64,000 nucleotides of DNA from Chiua virens (lineage: Eukaryota > Basidiomycota > Agaricomycetes > Boletales > Boletaceae), in NCBI GenBank assembly GCA_019787685.1, contig JAHNUO010000004.1:2232001-2296000 (forward strand). Reading direction: 5' to 3'. The notes under the pieces are model-generated. The model saw nothing but the letters and a program-made list of their open reading frames with translations, did not search any database and was not told the DNA's origin. Below, piece after piece: positions 12,496 through 25,147 of this stretch (the first letter of the stretch is position 1; every line of letters starts with the position of its first letter). Position numbers and translations under genes: made by a program.

Positions 12496-13267
12496 ATTAG
12501 GCGGTTCTCGCGATAAAGAGAGCAGTGCGCCCGAGCATTAAAATATTTTCGTTGTGAGTAGAGGACATACAGTCGATCGCTGCATTACTCACCTCAGTCA
12601 TACCTTCTCTCCCTTCAGCATTGCACGCATCATGCATTCATTTAACATCATCAACATCACCTTCATCATTGTTCATCACCACATCCTTATCACGTTCCGT
12701 TTGAGCGATACCTGTAGGATTCCTTGGCAGATCATGATTCGTTTTTCGGCACAGTTTTTATTCGTTGAGTGTGCATAGGTATACTTTCGATCTTCGACCT
12801 AGTCTTGTTGTTGTTTTAGTAGCATTGGTTTGGGGAGGGATGAGGGGAGTCACTGAGTGGGGAAGAATAGAATTTGTATGCATTTTTGACGGGGTAGAAT
12901 GTCTGTTACTGCACTGGTAAAAGTCGCACCTTTCTGCCATTGACCGATACAATTCAAGCCTGTCTGAACTTCAGGACTCAGCAGCGTGTAAACCAGTAAG
13001 AAGGGTTGAATCTTAATTCATTTCAATATAGACGGTGTGTATCGTGAACGCGATAAACAGCGACGGTTTATGGTATGTAGTGCATTGAATGATTTAAATC
13101 GCTATAAGTTGTTGAGAAACGATCACATGACTTGAAAAGTAAATTGTTTGCACAGACCAAACATTCCGGGAGCAAAAAGTCGGGAATGTTCTTTGCATAA
13201 CTTTCTCTCCAGCTTTGCTCATTTTTAATTGCTTAAACGTTCCTTCGTGCATTCCTACACGTCTCCC
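12496..13267. other. 3' region of pheromone gene and intergenic
   Basis: A possible 3'-UTR intron runs from GTGAGT at 12554 to CAG at 12597. A plus-strand ORF near 12632 ends in Glu-Cys-Ala and is not a CAAX protein. Nothing else is supported. Confidence 0.35.
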
Positions 13268-13762
13268 ATGGTGAGTATACACGAACATCCGCATGACTTT
13301 TGAGTGTTTTGTTCATTCATTGGAAACCCAGGCTGCTCAAGCTACCTTCAAATCTATCAAGTCTCTTATTCCTCTATTGGACCGTGTTTTGGTTCAGAGG
13401 TTTAAGGCTGACGCCGTACGTGTTTGTATGTCGACACGGTTTCATTTACAGCTGATGGGCCCTTCACATTCAGAAAACCGCGTCTGGTATCTTCCTCCCT
13501 ACTTCTGCTACAAACACACCATTGCCAGAAGCAACTGTCATTGCGGTTGGTCCGGGTGCACCCAATAAGGACGGTGTTGTCGTGCCAACTATGGTCAAGG
13601 CCGGTGATCGTGTACTGCTACCTGGGTGGGGTGGAAACTCCATTAAAGTCGGTGAAGAGGTATATATATCCTAATTGCATCAGTGGCTCTACATGCTGAA
13701 TGAATGATTAGGAGTTTTTCCTATTCAAGGACTCGGAAATCTTGGCCAGGATTCAAGAATAG
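13268..13762 (+). CDS. HSP10: Mitochondrial 10-kDa heat-shock protein (GroES/HSP10)
   Basis: Co-chaperonin that caps the mitochondrial Hsp60 barrel. Four exons join perfectly in frame: 13268-13270, 13332-13415, 13474-13659 and 13712-13762, giving 107 residues. The first exon is only the ATG. The protein starts MAAQATFKSIKSLIPLLDRV, then VLVQRFKADAKTASGIFLP. The mobile loop is followed by EATVIAVGPGAP, VKAGDRVLLPGWGG and FLFKDSEILARIQ. Length and motifs match the family fully, with no extra N-terminal extension beyond the usual short import region. It lies 0.8 kb downstream of the pheromone gene on the same strand. Confidence 0.95.
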
Positions 13763-14382
13763 ATGAGCACGTCAAGTGCCCACCTCCGGGGGCTGGGCGT
13801 GGGGTGACGTGTATGGTGGGAGGAATACATGGCTGACGGCTGCTAAAAGTTTAGGTCCTTACTACTGTATACGATAATTGCTTGTTCACAGCATTCGATA
13901 GTTTTGTCCGCAATCCACGTGGACGTATCCCCACTCAGTTGCTAACCGGTCGAATGGTTGCTCCGACGGGAGCAAGGGATCACAAGATGTGACAGTGTTT
14001 CTGGGTCTGCCAGGTCATTAATCGTTATCCATGCGGCGTATTTCAACTCGATCAACTCGGTTGAGATCGCTCGTGGTTGGGTTTGTTTCAGGACATGATG
14101 CTATCCTGCTGATCAACCGGTATCGGTGACCGACTCACGTGGCGAATGTCAATTGATTCAGCGTGCAATTGCATTCAAAGATTCTTGTTTTCTGTTTGAC
14201 CGCCGAGCAGAATTACCCATGGTCTTGCTGGCAAGATCCTGATACACGCATGGTGCGTCAAACTACAGTCGTCTATTCTATCATTCTCCAATCCTTTTTA
14301 ACTGTGATGACTCACACAGCGGCTCTCACTCTCGTTCAAGTTCATTTCCCTTTAACTCATCAGGACAGCTTCCAAGTTATCT
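13763..14382. other. Intergenic, promoter side of MFS transporter A
   Basis: No coding frame or RNA gene is supported between HSP10 and the transporter. Confidence 0.5.
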
Positions 14383-16608
14383 ATGGAACGTGACTGCAGC
14401 GTCTGTGACGCCCAGTTGGATTGGAAACTTGGCCATGTACAAGTACAAGAGTCCGTTGCAGAGGAGCCTCATGCTGCTCACAGCGTGACACGCTCCGTAG
14501 CTATCGTGGTGGTATGCACGACTGCCATGGTTGTGGAAGTTTGTCTCCACACACGTTAACATTGTTTCCCGTCTGTTGATGGTTTCAATAGATTTCGAAC
14601 GCAGCTTCAGTTACCATTGCCCTGCCGAGTATCGGGAATGACCTTGATCTTCGGGAAGGTCAACTCCAATGGTTACTTTCTGCGTATGGTTTAAGTTCTG
14701 TCAGTCCAATCCCCGTAACCCCTGGCGATTGCTGACATCATCCTAGGGGTGTTTACTTCTATTTTTCGGACGCCTGGCTGATCTGAATGGCCGTAAGAGG
14801 ACCTTCTTGAAGGGGATGTTGTGGCAGATGTGTTTTGCTCTAGGTTTAGGATTCACGAGTGGTGAGTCTGCTGATAAGGTTGCCTTTCTCATTATTCAGT
14901 GTTGTCGTTAGATTTTACGACCCTGGTCGTCCTTCGGGGTTTACAGGGAATGGGCACAGCAGCAGCCCTCCCTTCCGCTGTGCGTTCGGATTGCCTTTTC
15001 TTTTTCTTCCTTACCTCATAACAAGATCATCTAGTTGGGTATCTTAGCTCATTCGTTCCCCCCTTCGCGCGCACGATCTGCGGCGTTTGCGACATTTGCC
15101 GCCGGTGCTCCGCTTGGTGGCGCAATCGGTATGTATCTCGGAGGTGTCGTCACGCAACTAAGCCCGTGCGTATCCACTTCCTACCCACGACTTACTTACC
15201 TGAGAGTGGTCGTTCAGGGTACATTGGCGTGCCACATTTTTCCTATCCGCCGCTTTGTCGGTGTTATGTGTCCTCGGTTGTCTCGTGTCGGTTGATTCTG
15301 ACACGATTTTACCTGGTGACGCGCGAGTAGATTGGATTGGTGCAATCTTGGTCACAAGTGGACTGGTTTTAATCCTTTTTGTACTTGGACAAGTCCCAAT
15401 CGTGGGCTGGAAAAGTCATTGTACGTCGCCTCCCTCACACTGTTCAACAGTACGTATATCACATCCATGTTAGACATCATCCCTTGTTTGGTCATTGGGG
15501 TGTTTCTGCTGGGCGTTTTCATTCTTTGGGAACGTCGTCTGGAAAGCTCTGAGTCCGCCGCTGGCCCCACTGAGGCAAAGTCATTCTGGACACCGCCACC
15601 ATTGATGAAGCCATCACTGTGGACACGAGCCAATGGCAGATTGGCCGTGATTTTTCTAATTGCTTTCCTAACTTGTTCTGGCTTCAGCTCTTGGATGTTC
15701 TGGGTTCAGGTTTGTTTCCCGCCGATTTGCAATCTCGCAAAGATCTTGACGTATTTCCCATTCAGTTGTATTATCAGGATTACCTCGGTTTGCCGCTTTT
15801 GCATGCGATGATCAGATTTATCCCCATGCTTGTGTCGGGCTGTTTCTGCAATTTCTTGATTGCAACGGTCATTGGAAAGCTTCCTCTTGTTGTGTTTATT
15901 GGTAAGACTACTTATCACGTCGATCGTTTGGTATTCACCATTCGTGTAACGAATATTCAGCGCTAGGCACCATGATCACGGGATTCGCTTGCATCCTGTT
16001 TGCGCTTATCGATCCCTCAGCTACTTATTGGGCTTATGGCTTCCCGTCAACCATCATGGTCGTCTTTGGAGCTGACTTCGTGTACTCTGCTGGGACTCTT
16101 TTCGTTGCCAAAATCGCACTCCCGGAAGAACAAAGTGTCGCGGGAGGAATTTTTCAGACCATGACTCAGGTGAGCAGCTAGAGATATTTGTGCCCTCATG
16201 ACCAGTAATTTGGATCGCTGAACTTGGTGATTTGACCCACACTGCAGATTGGGGGAGCGTTCGGTCTGACGATATCCACGATCGTCTTCAATAGTGTTTC
16301 GGATAGTCGGTCGCAGCTTGAAGGTTACAGGTCCGCTCAATGGACTAATGCTGCTTGTACACTCCTCGGTACGTGCCCACAACTTTGACCGTTCGGAAAA
16401 TGTACCGAATGTTGTGTTACCCTTCATAGCTACCGTATTAGCTATCATTTTCCTGCGCAACACCGGTATCGTGGGACACGGAAGACACGAGAAAGATCCC
16501 GAGACCGCGTCAACACAACGTGATGATGTTATCGATATCACTCAATCTTGGATTCAGGATCATCACTACATGCCTAACCATTCGACCACGACCACGCTCT
16601 CCGGTTAG
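14383..16608 (+). CDS. MFS exporter of the DHA2 (14-helix drug:H+ antiporter) type, copy A
   Basis: Major facilitator of the Atr1/DHA2 kind, predicted to export small molecules across the plasma membrane in exchange for protons. The start ATG at 14383 aligns with the MER/MEH starts of the two paralogues. Exons read SVAIVVVCTTAMVVE, then ISNAASVTIALPSIG with LREGQLQWLLSAYGLSS. The loop 2-3 signature is GCLLLFFGRLADLNGRKRTF, followed by LVVLRGLQGMGTAAALPSA and LGILAHSFPPSRARSAAFAT. HWRATFFLSAALSVLCVLG and DARVDWIGAILVTSG come next. Late exons carry WTPPPLMKPSLW, LYYQDYLGL and GGIFQTMTQ. It stops at TAG 16606-16608. All exons I checked join without frameshift. Compared with paralogue C it lacks a short loop after NSVSDS. 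The cargo is unknown. Confidence 0.88.
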
Positions 16609-19141
16609 ACATGTCTCTATCCATATTTGCCTGCTGTATAGGATATTTATTATATGACACTGAGCGTCATCCTTGGTAAATCTTGAATTTTCATGTAAAC
16701 TCTACCATGTAACTCGTCATTGTACTTATTAAAGATTGACCTCTTCACCCCACCAACTCGGTTTACATAGGTTTTCGCGTCGTTTTTGCTCAGCTTTCTT
16801 TTGGTTCCCCTTCAACATGGTCCAATAGTTCTGCACAGAAACCTGAACCCGCTCGTACTGTGCGTCTTACTGCTGTCGTCAGATTTGCGGTTGCAGTCCA
16901 GTTACCACGCCGTCTCAATTGAATAATATTTGTATCAATAAGCCCGATGTAGAACTCGCCAGTTACATGCGGCCTAAAGATATGATGAAGGGACTACGCT
17001 GCAACCCGAAACGAGTCGAAATGACGCCAGAGGACCAGAGGAGTGAGTAAAGCAAGATTGGCGACATTGGGGGGGGGGGGGGGTTTCGCAGTGCAAAGAT
17101 GATGGCAACGGCGTCGAAATGGATTGAAGATGGTGGAGAAACAATGGCATGATGAGCACACCGTGTTGTGATTTGAGACAAGTGGAAACGCACCGGTGGC
17201 AGACCAGATCCGAGTCTGTGCGATATCAGGCTTGTTCGAAGTTCAATGTCGGAGATGACTGTCGTCGTCACCTTGATGCGTCGATGTTGCCACCTGTCAT
17301 CATTATTGTCGTGTAGGTATGGCGAGGTCATCGACCACGAGCCCAGTCGTTTGTTTGTGGTGCAAGGAACAAGGCATGATTTTGATCGTCGCCGGTGAAA
17401 GGAGGGGTAGCGAAGGGCGGGAGGTTGGGATCCTATTCCCAAAACCAGCTGAACCTGAGTTCGTTCAGTCCAAGATCTGAGTTTGTAGTCCGCCAGGATC
17501 TGCAGCCTGAGGTTTATTGACGATGTTGCTGTCGATCCGTCATCGATTCATCAACTCATTACACAATGCGTGGTAACCTTTGTAAGGTTAACGCTGGACC
17601 ACCGTAGGGGTACAGAGCCAGGTGACCTGAGATCGCGCTTGTCAAATTTGGTCGTGAACCAGCGCAGGTGGGAACAGAGACGTGATTGAGAATGGAAATG
17701 ATGCCTGTCTGTTTTAAAGGGGAAACAGCATATGTTGCGAGTGCGTAACAAAGGGCGGCGAGCTTCCAGACAAAACGCAAGTCGCTGAGTCAACCCGAAG
17801 GGAGGTGTCTTAACAAGGAGAACACATTCCTGAGTGGAGTGAGGAAGAATGGGCAGACTGTGTGGGTGGCAGATGGAGACACGTACGGGATTCTATATCT
17901 TCTGTGGACTTATCCGAGTCTGATCGATGACCGATGGTCTGGCGCACCGTCGCTCGAGTGGCTCAGCTAAACCTATTGAAGGCCTAAACCCAATCGACCA
18001 CCAATTTGCCAGTGAAGATTGATGTGGCTGTGTACTTGCTTTAACAATTAACTCATCATGCATTAGTGTGCGCTTAGCGCTTATTAGCCTTCGCACTCAG
18101 CAACAATATTTTCTTGAAATGCATCCAAGGCTCAAGAGACAGTCTTCACGAGACCTTTTTTATCCACAAATAAATTGGCCACTGGTAGTCGGGTGACATT
18201 GTCGACTGTCATTGACACGGTAGCCGCATTCTCGTTCATTTTAAGGTCGATGTCAGTTCGAGTTTAAATCAACCAACTTTTCGTTGCCTGGGGCCACGAC
18301 AGTACGTATCTTTTTGCTTTACCTAAAGGTGATGCTGGCACACGTTCGAAATCATTTGCACCACACACTCTAGGTTCCGTTGCACAAAGGATGAATTCAA
18401 CCGGTTTAACATTTCTGCTTCACCAAGGCTGTCCAGTACAAAGCCTCCAGTGATCCACCCGGCAGTCTCGCTCCATTTACTTTAACTTAACACTGACGCC
18501 ATTCCATACGTGTTGTCGAGCGCGAAACAGGCGACGCATCACCAGCTCACGGCTCACGGTCGTTGGCATTTTACCGTTGTACAACCATTACACTGCGCTC
18601 TGCAGCGTCATATATGCTAGTGGTCACATGACACGACTATCCAGCACGTTTGCGTCGTAGTTCAAGTAAAACTCTCGGACGTGAGCTTCTCCCCAAGTGA
18701 AGCACCAATTCTAAGCACGTATAATCCAGGGTTGGTCAATACTTTTCATTCGTGACGCGATTTACAGAACTTTGTCGATGATGTGTGTTGAAGTGGTGCC
18801 ATGATTTTACCCTCCTGAATTTCATCTACTTCCTAGGACCCCGATTTCCTGAATTTCTTGAAGTGCAGGTGCTCTAATCTTCGTGACACTGTTTGGAATT
18901 TTTCATTTATAGTGCACTGTAACATGTGACACTCGGACACCAGAAGCGGCCTACCTTGAGGCAACCCAGTCCTTTCACTATTGGACGATCGAAATTTCAC
19001 TGATGGCCATGGGATTAGATGCAGTCACAATTGTAATTCGTTCTGCATTTCAACTTTTGGCCAGTTTCACCGATATCCTACCCCTCTTGCACAGCATCCA
19101 GAGGACAGATGGTCGGTGCTTGTATCTGATACGACCCGGGG
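16609..19141. other. Long intergenic stretch
   Basis: About 2.5 kb with no supported gene. A minus-strand 159-codon frame (16963-17442) is interrupted in sense by a poly-G tract and looks like chance. The right end is the promoter region of the oxidase at 19202. Confidence 0.45.
17069..17083. repeat. Poly-G homopolymer (15 nt)
   Basis: An uninterrupted run of 15 G. It encodes poly-Pro in minus-strand frames and is a likely site of length variation or sequencing error. Confidence 0.9.
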
Positions 19142-19148
19142 TATAAAA
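19142..19148 (+). promoter_or_regulatory. TATA box of GMC oxidase B
   Basis: TATAAAA sits 60 bp upstream of the ATG at 19202. The paralogue at 22459 has only TATAAGG at the matching distance, a weaker form. Confidence 0.65.
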
Positions 19149-19201
19149 GCTCTCTGAATCAATTCTCATCGATCACTTGCTGAACCTACATCCGAGTCGC
19201 A

Positions 19202-21892
19202 ATGTCCTCAGAGTATGATATCCTCTTTGCCGGAGGCATGTCTGACGCCACACTTTGTTTGCAAGGACCCCACTAAATCGATTATCCAACTTCAGGTGGG
19301 GCAGCTGCGTGCGTCGCAGCGGGGCGTTTACTCGAAGCAAATCTTGATCTTAAGATTCTGATCGTCGAGAGTGGCAAGCACTCGCTCGATGTACCCAACC
19401 AGGTTGAGCCTTGTCGATTTGTCGAGCACCTCGCAAATGGTAGTACCACCGTTACAAGCCACACATCCAAGCCTAGCACGTACCTCAATGGACGTTCCGC
19501 AGTGGTGCAAAGTGGCCACACCGTGGGGGGTGGTTCTGCTGTCAACTGTATGCAACCGCGTTTATGCGCGCTAGTACTCACAACACATACCCCCTCATTT
19601 CTGCCGTTCCACATAGTTATGGTCTACGTGCGCAGTGCCAGATCGGACTACGACGGCTGGGCCGACCTTGGAAACAAAGGGTGGAGCTTTCAGGAACTTC
19701 TCCCATTGATAAAAAAAGTAAGCTCTTCGATGGCACGAGAACCAACTTCTGAATGCAATGTCGAATAGCTTGAAACCTATACGCCAATAGCAGAAAGACC
19801 GACCCATGGATATGATGGGCCGATCCAGATTTCCCTCACTAGTCTTGACCTCGATATAGGAACTCAATTCCTGGGTGTTGCACAGAAATACGACCCGAAG
19901 CGCCCGCGGGTTGATGATAATAATGATTTCAAGACTGCGAATGCATACAGTGTGCGTCTTACATTCGAGTTAAGAAAATGGACTCACGCAATTCGTTCGC
20001 GTCAGCCATTCTACAAGTAGGTATTATTGTGAGGGAAAGACTTTCTCAACTAATCGTATGTTCCTCTAAGATACATTGACTCTGTAACCGGGAAGCGCTC
20101 TGATGCTGCTTCCCGGTACCTATATCCACACATTAACAACCCAAATCTGACGATCATAGTCGAGACACGCGTCAAACGCGTCATCATCGAGTGAGTCCAG
20201 GTAGAACGGTCGTGTGCACGAATCATTCCTCTTATAATTATGACAGAAATGGGTGTGCAGTGGGTATCGAGTATACAGCCGACGGCGGAGTGGATCCTGT
20301 GGTTACTGCAAGGGCCAAGAAATTGGTCGTTGTTTCCGCTGGAGCCTTTGGGTCGCCGAGCATCTTGGAAAGGTCAGGTATTGGTTCGTCGTCTATACTT
20401 CAAAAGCTTGGCGTTCGCATCAACGTCGACTTGCCTGCTGTTGGAGAAAACTATCAAGGTCCGTCCATTGGATTGCAGACAATTTAATCACTACTGGACT
20501 TGACCTATTTTCAAGACCATGTCAGTTCCATTTTGGTTTGTTATGCACCGGATTCAAAGAACACCATGGATGACGTCTGGATGGACCCAGAAGCGACCAA
20601 AGGTCGGTCATTTAACCACTTTCTACACAATCGAGGGGCAACATATGGGGTTAACACGGCCGTCAGCTTACCTTGCAGAATGGGATGATACAGGCAAAGG
20701 GAAGATCGCGACAAAGTACGTTTTTTTGTTTGTACTCTCCCAAAAGCTCGCTCGCTTAAGTATGAGTAAAGTGGGATCGAGGCGTTTGTGAAATTTCGAC
20801 CAACGGAAGAAGACCTAAAAGTCCTCGGCCCTGGTTTCCAGTCGAGATGGGAGTCGTTTTACAAGGATCAACCCGATAAGCCCATTGGAATGCTCGCAGC
20901 AGTGGCTGGGTATGTCATGGTATCGTTCGCTGAATGACCGTCGGATTGATGTCGATCACTTCCACTAGCTTGCCAAGATCTGGTTCCAAGTCTCCTTGGA
21001 AGTTCATAACAATGGCCTATAATACAGTAAGGAAGATCAAAAAAATTTTAACTCGTACTAAAGAGAATCCAAGTTGTACCCTGAGTCAACCGGAAGCGTC
21101 CATATCAGTGACAGTCAAGATGTGAACGCACCTCTGGACTTTGACGCTGGATTTTTATCCAAGCACGTCCTGGATTCTTTTTATTTGTGACAGGCATTCT
21201 GATAAATCGCTTAACTAGATCCAGTGATCTTCCACTTCTCAATTGGTTGTACAAAAAATCCCGTGAACTCGGAAGGCGTCTAACTTCGTATCGAGGAGAA
21301 GTCGCCGCCTATCATCCAAAGTTTCCCGCTGGTAGTCCAGCTGCCGTCAAGGAAAGGGACGTACCTGTCTCGACGAACGCACCGGACATTGTTTACTCTG
21401 ACGAGGATAACAAAGCGCTCGAAGAGTTCCATCGTAACACTGGTGAGTAATCCTTGTCTGATGTATATTGATCTTCTGGTTAAGCTTTCCTGCATCACGA
21501 CTGCAGCATCCACGACCTGGCATTCGGTGGGCCTCGAACTGCCCCCTTTCTCTGAAAAAGAAATCGATTAACACGTTGTTCTAGCTTGGTACTTGTGCTA
21601 TGAAGCCCCAAAACCAAAATGGAGTCGTCGACGAACGCCTGAATGTGTACGGCGTGAAATACCTCAAGGTCGCGGGTACGTACGACAGAATTTAGTCCGG
21701 CCATGTCTCACAGGGTTCTCAAGACTTGTCTATTTGCCCGACCAACGTCGGAAACGTACGTACCGCCTTATCTGGGAGGTTCGCGAATTGTCTTGACTGC
21801 ACATTCATCAGAACACCAACTCAACTGCCCTATTGATAGGAGAGAAAGCGGCAGTAATCATCGCGGAGGATCTAAACCTGGCGCTCAAGTGA
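19202..21892 (+). CDS. GMC alcohol-oxidase-like flavoenzyme, copy B
   Basis: Full-length FAD alcohol oxidase homologue. It starts MSSEYDILFAG; the Rossmann glycine motif GGGAAACVAAGRLLEA is completed across intron 1. That intron begins with GC, not GT (19236-19295). Next come ILIVESGKHSLDVPNQVEPC and GHTVGGGSAVNF (Phe created by splicing at the following intron), then KKLVVVSAGAFGSPSILERS (near 20317-20375). A 64-nt intron joins DPEATK to AYLAEWDDTGKGKIATK. RPTEEDLKVLGPGF and WMDPEA match the family. C-terminal exons carry TTWHSV, LGTCAMKPQNQNGVVDERLN, DLSICPTNVGN and NTNSTALLIGEKAA, ending at TGA 21890-21892. All exons join in frame, so it looks functional. It is tandem with copy C, 0.57 kb downstream. 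Confidence 0.9.
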
Positions 21893-22458
21893 ATTTGCAC
21901 GGCGTGTTTCGTCAGTGTCACACTGTCAATCCACGTACGTACGTTTGTGCCATTTGTTGGATGTGTGATAGAGATTGTGTAGGAATAAGTAGTCTTCCCA
22001 ATGATGAGTCTAGTTCAGTAACTTAGGAGTTGATCGAGTACCTCCCAATTCGAAGTGGCAAAGAGCACCCTGCCGCCGCTTTTCCCACTAGCATCCGGGC
22101 ATTGCCGAAACGCGGGTTTCTGGTCATCGGACATTAACGACAACCCTGTGCATCTAACTCCCATGTGACAATGCAAGCTCGTTGAGCGTCGTTGGAGAAC
22201 CAAAATCCTAATGAACGTGAACCAGATATGGTCACAATGCCTTCTCATTACGGCTTCACCATGTTCTGACTTCTCACTGCACAACTACTTCCATTCATTT
22301 CTTGTCCATGATCCCACAATTCTTACATGATCACTGACAAGTGACTGGCACGTTACAGGCAGATCTCTATCCTGAGATGCGTACCCTAGCGTATAAGGTT
22401 CAAGTTGGTTACGGTCCCCACGAATTTTGCGCGCACTCCACCTCATTTCATCCACACA

Positions 22459-25147
22459 ATGTCCTCAGAGTACGATGTTATCTTTGCCGGAGGTGTGTTG
22501 ATTCCGGGCCCATTCTCACTTGTCTACTTCATCCGTTCAAGCTAGGCGGCACGGCTGCTTGCGTCACCGCCGGACGACTAATCGCGACCAATCCTTCTCT
22601 CAGAATTTTGGTTGTCGAGAGTGGAAATCACTCGCGGGACGTGCCTAGCCACGTTCAGCCTTGCAGATTCATCGAGCATGTCGCGGATGGCAGTACCACC
22701 GTCACCAGACACAAATCCAACCGGAGCAAATTTCTCGGTGGACGCTCTGTAGTAGTGTTCAGCGGTCATAGCGTGGGCGGAGGCTCTGCTGTTAATTGTA
22801 AGCGCTGGTCGTTCCCATGCCTCGCTTGGTTTGCCTCTCGTATTCACATTGTTGTTTTTGCATAACAGTCATGATTTACGTCCGTGGTGCTAAATCAGAT
22901 TACGACGATTGGGCGCGTATTGAGAACAATGGGTGGAGTTTTGAAGAACTCCTTCCTTTGTTCAAAAAGGTAGAGTCTCCGAGAGCACATAGTCATGAAC
23001 ATGGCCTCAGAAGAATGAACAGCTTGAAACGTATACACCGATAGCAGGAAGATCGACACACGGATACCAAGGTCCGATCCAGATTTCCGCTGCAGGAGCA
23101 GACCTCGATTTAGGGACTCAATTCCTGGATATGGCCCAGAAATACGACCCCATGCGTCCACGAGTCGACGATAGCAATGATTTCAAGACGGCGAATGCGT
23201 GTAGCGTGCGTAATGTCATTTCGACAAGAAATGCACTCATTATACGTGTTTACTTTAGTTGCTTTACAAGTAAGTGCTTGGCAATGAAGCCAGTGCAATC
23301 ACTGGTTCATCCTGTTTCTCTCTAAGATACATCGACTCTGTGAGCGGTAGGCGCTCTGACGCTGCTTCTCGGTACCTACATCCACATCTGGATAACCCGA
23401 ATCTGGCGATCTTGGTTAAGACTCGGGTCAAACGTGTCATTGTTGAGTAAGTTGAACCAGAGCTTACTCTATACGAATTAACTAAGACATGCCCAATAAT
23501 AGGAATGGATGCGCGGTCGGTATCGAATACGTTTCGAATGACGTTGGAGGTAAGGTGGTAACTGTAAAGGCCAAGAAATTAGTAGTTGTTTCCGCCGGTA
23601 CCTTTGGGTCTCCGAGCATCTTAGAACGGTCAGGAATTGGATCGTCGTCGATCCTTCAAAAGTATGGGATACCCGTTGTGGTTGATTTGCCCGGTGTTGG
23701 TGAGAATTACCAAGGTACGTCCATGGAATCAATCGAAATAATCACCATGACACCCAAACTATTCTGCAGACCACACAAAATCAGTTTTAGCTTGCTACGC
23801 ACCGGATACAAAGAACACTATGGATGATGTGTGGATGGAACCAGAAGCAAGCAAAAGCGAGTCACTCGATTAAGATGCAACGTAATGCGCGAATATCAAC
23901 ATCGTTCTCAGCTTATCTAGCAGAATGGGAGGCCACTGGAAAAGGGAAGATTGCCACTAAGTCCGTTATGTTTTTTTTGGTCATACTCACGGCATGCTAA
24001 AACGTTGGTATTACAAGCGGAATCGAGGCCTATATGAAACTTCGCCCGACGGAGAAAGAGCTAGAAGTCCTGGGACCCGAGTTTGAGAGGAGGTGGGAAT
24101 CATTTTACAGGGATCAGCCCGACAAACCCGTTGGTCAGATTGTGTTGGTGGCTGGGTATGACTTGTTATCCTTCACCTATTACATTTCCTGACCATCGCC
24201 CACTAGTTTACCTAAACCCGGGTTTAAGTCCCCATGGAAATTCATCACTGTGGCTTACGACACTGTGAGATACACAGTAATTCTTCGTATTCACTCTGAA
24301 GTGTATGGTCTTAGTTGTATCCCGAATCGATCGGTAGTGTCCACATCAGTGATGGTCAAGATACGAATGCACCTCTGAACTTCGATGCTGGCCTGTTATC
24401 CAAGTACGTCCTGTGTTAATGACATTTTTCCTGCGCCATCTGAGGGATTCAATAACCAGACCCAGTGACCTTCCTCTACTGAACTGGATGTATAAAAGAT
24501 CGCGGGAGCTTGCGCGGCGTTTGCCTTCGTATCGGGGTGAGGTGGCCGATTATCATCCACAGTTCCCAACTGGTAGCCCTGCGGCTGTCAAAGAACGGGA
24601 CTCCCCGGTCCTCGTCGGACGCCCCAGATATCGTGTATTCTGATGCAGACAACGAAGCTATTGAAAAATTCAATCGTGATAATGGTGAGTGATGCCTCTT
24701 CGTCCATTCATGGTTCTTTATGGTGAGTTTTTTTCCCACTTCATGGTTGTAGCGGCCTCGACTTGGCACTCTGTAAGCATTCTGCTTGCGCGCTGCATTC
24801 TTGGACTGAATTAACGATTGCGTTGTGCCAGCTGGGAACTTGTGCTATGAAACCTCGCTGAGCGAAATGGAGTCGTCGACGAACGTTTGAACGTGCATGG
24901 CTTGAAATCCCTAAAGGTCGTGGGTACGTACCACGACTGATAGCAGCTTGAATTTTACCTTGACGGGAATTCCTAGACTTAGTCAATCTGCCCAAGCAAC
25001 GTCAGTAACGTGCGTTCTAGGTTTTTGTACACTTCTGCCGATGTTATTGACTGGTCCAATTATCAGAACACCAACTCGACTGCATTGTTGATAGGAGAGA
25101 AGGCGGCAGTCATCATTGCGGAGGATCTGAACATAGCCCTTCAGTAA
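22459..25147 (+). pseudogene. GMC alcohol-oxidase-like gene, copy C, disrupted in its 3' half
   Basis: Tandem paralogue of the gene at 19202. The 5' two-thirds read cleanly: MSSEYDVIFAG, GTAACVTAGRL, GHSVGGGSAVN, VYVRG-type exon starting MIYVRGAKSDYDDWARI, KKLVVVSAGTFGSPSILERS, DLPGVGENYQ. The 3' part is damaged relative to copies A and B. There is an extra base near 24610 (between RDSPV and SDAPDIVYSD), an in-frame TGA at 24859-24861 with an extra base after CAMKPR, and an extra base near 24979-24990 in the DLSICP exon. The final exon (NTNSTALLIGEKAA, stop 25145-25147) is still recognisable. The catalytic His/Asn region can therefore not be read in one frame. One intron also begins with GC (23857-23911). 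The changes could be sequencing errors, but three in one copy and none in its siblings favour a pseudogene. Confidence 0.78.

Noticed and set aside
12632..12778. Second small ORF next to the pheromone gene ending in Glu-Cys-Ala
   Set aside because: The Cys is second from last, so it is not a CAAX box; the composition is unlike a pheromone precursor.
16963..17442. 159-codon minus-strand ORF
   Set aside because: Low-complexity, contains the poly-G tract as poly-Pro, no motif, and no neighbouring exon that joins.
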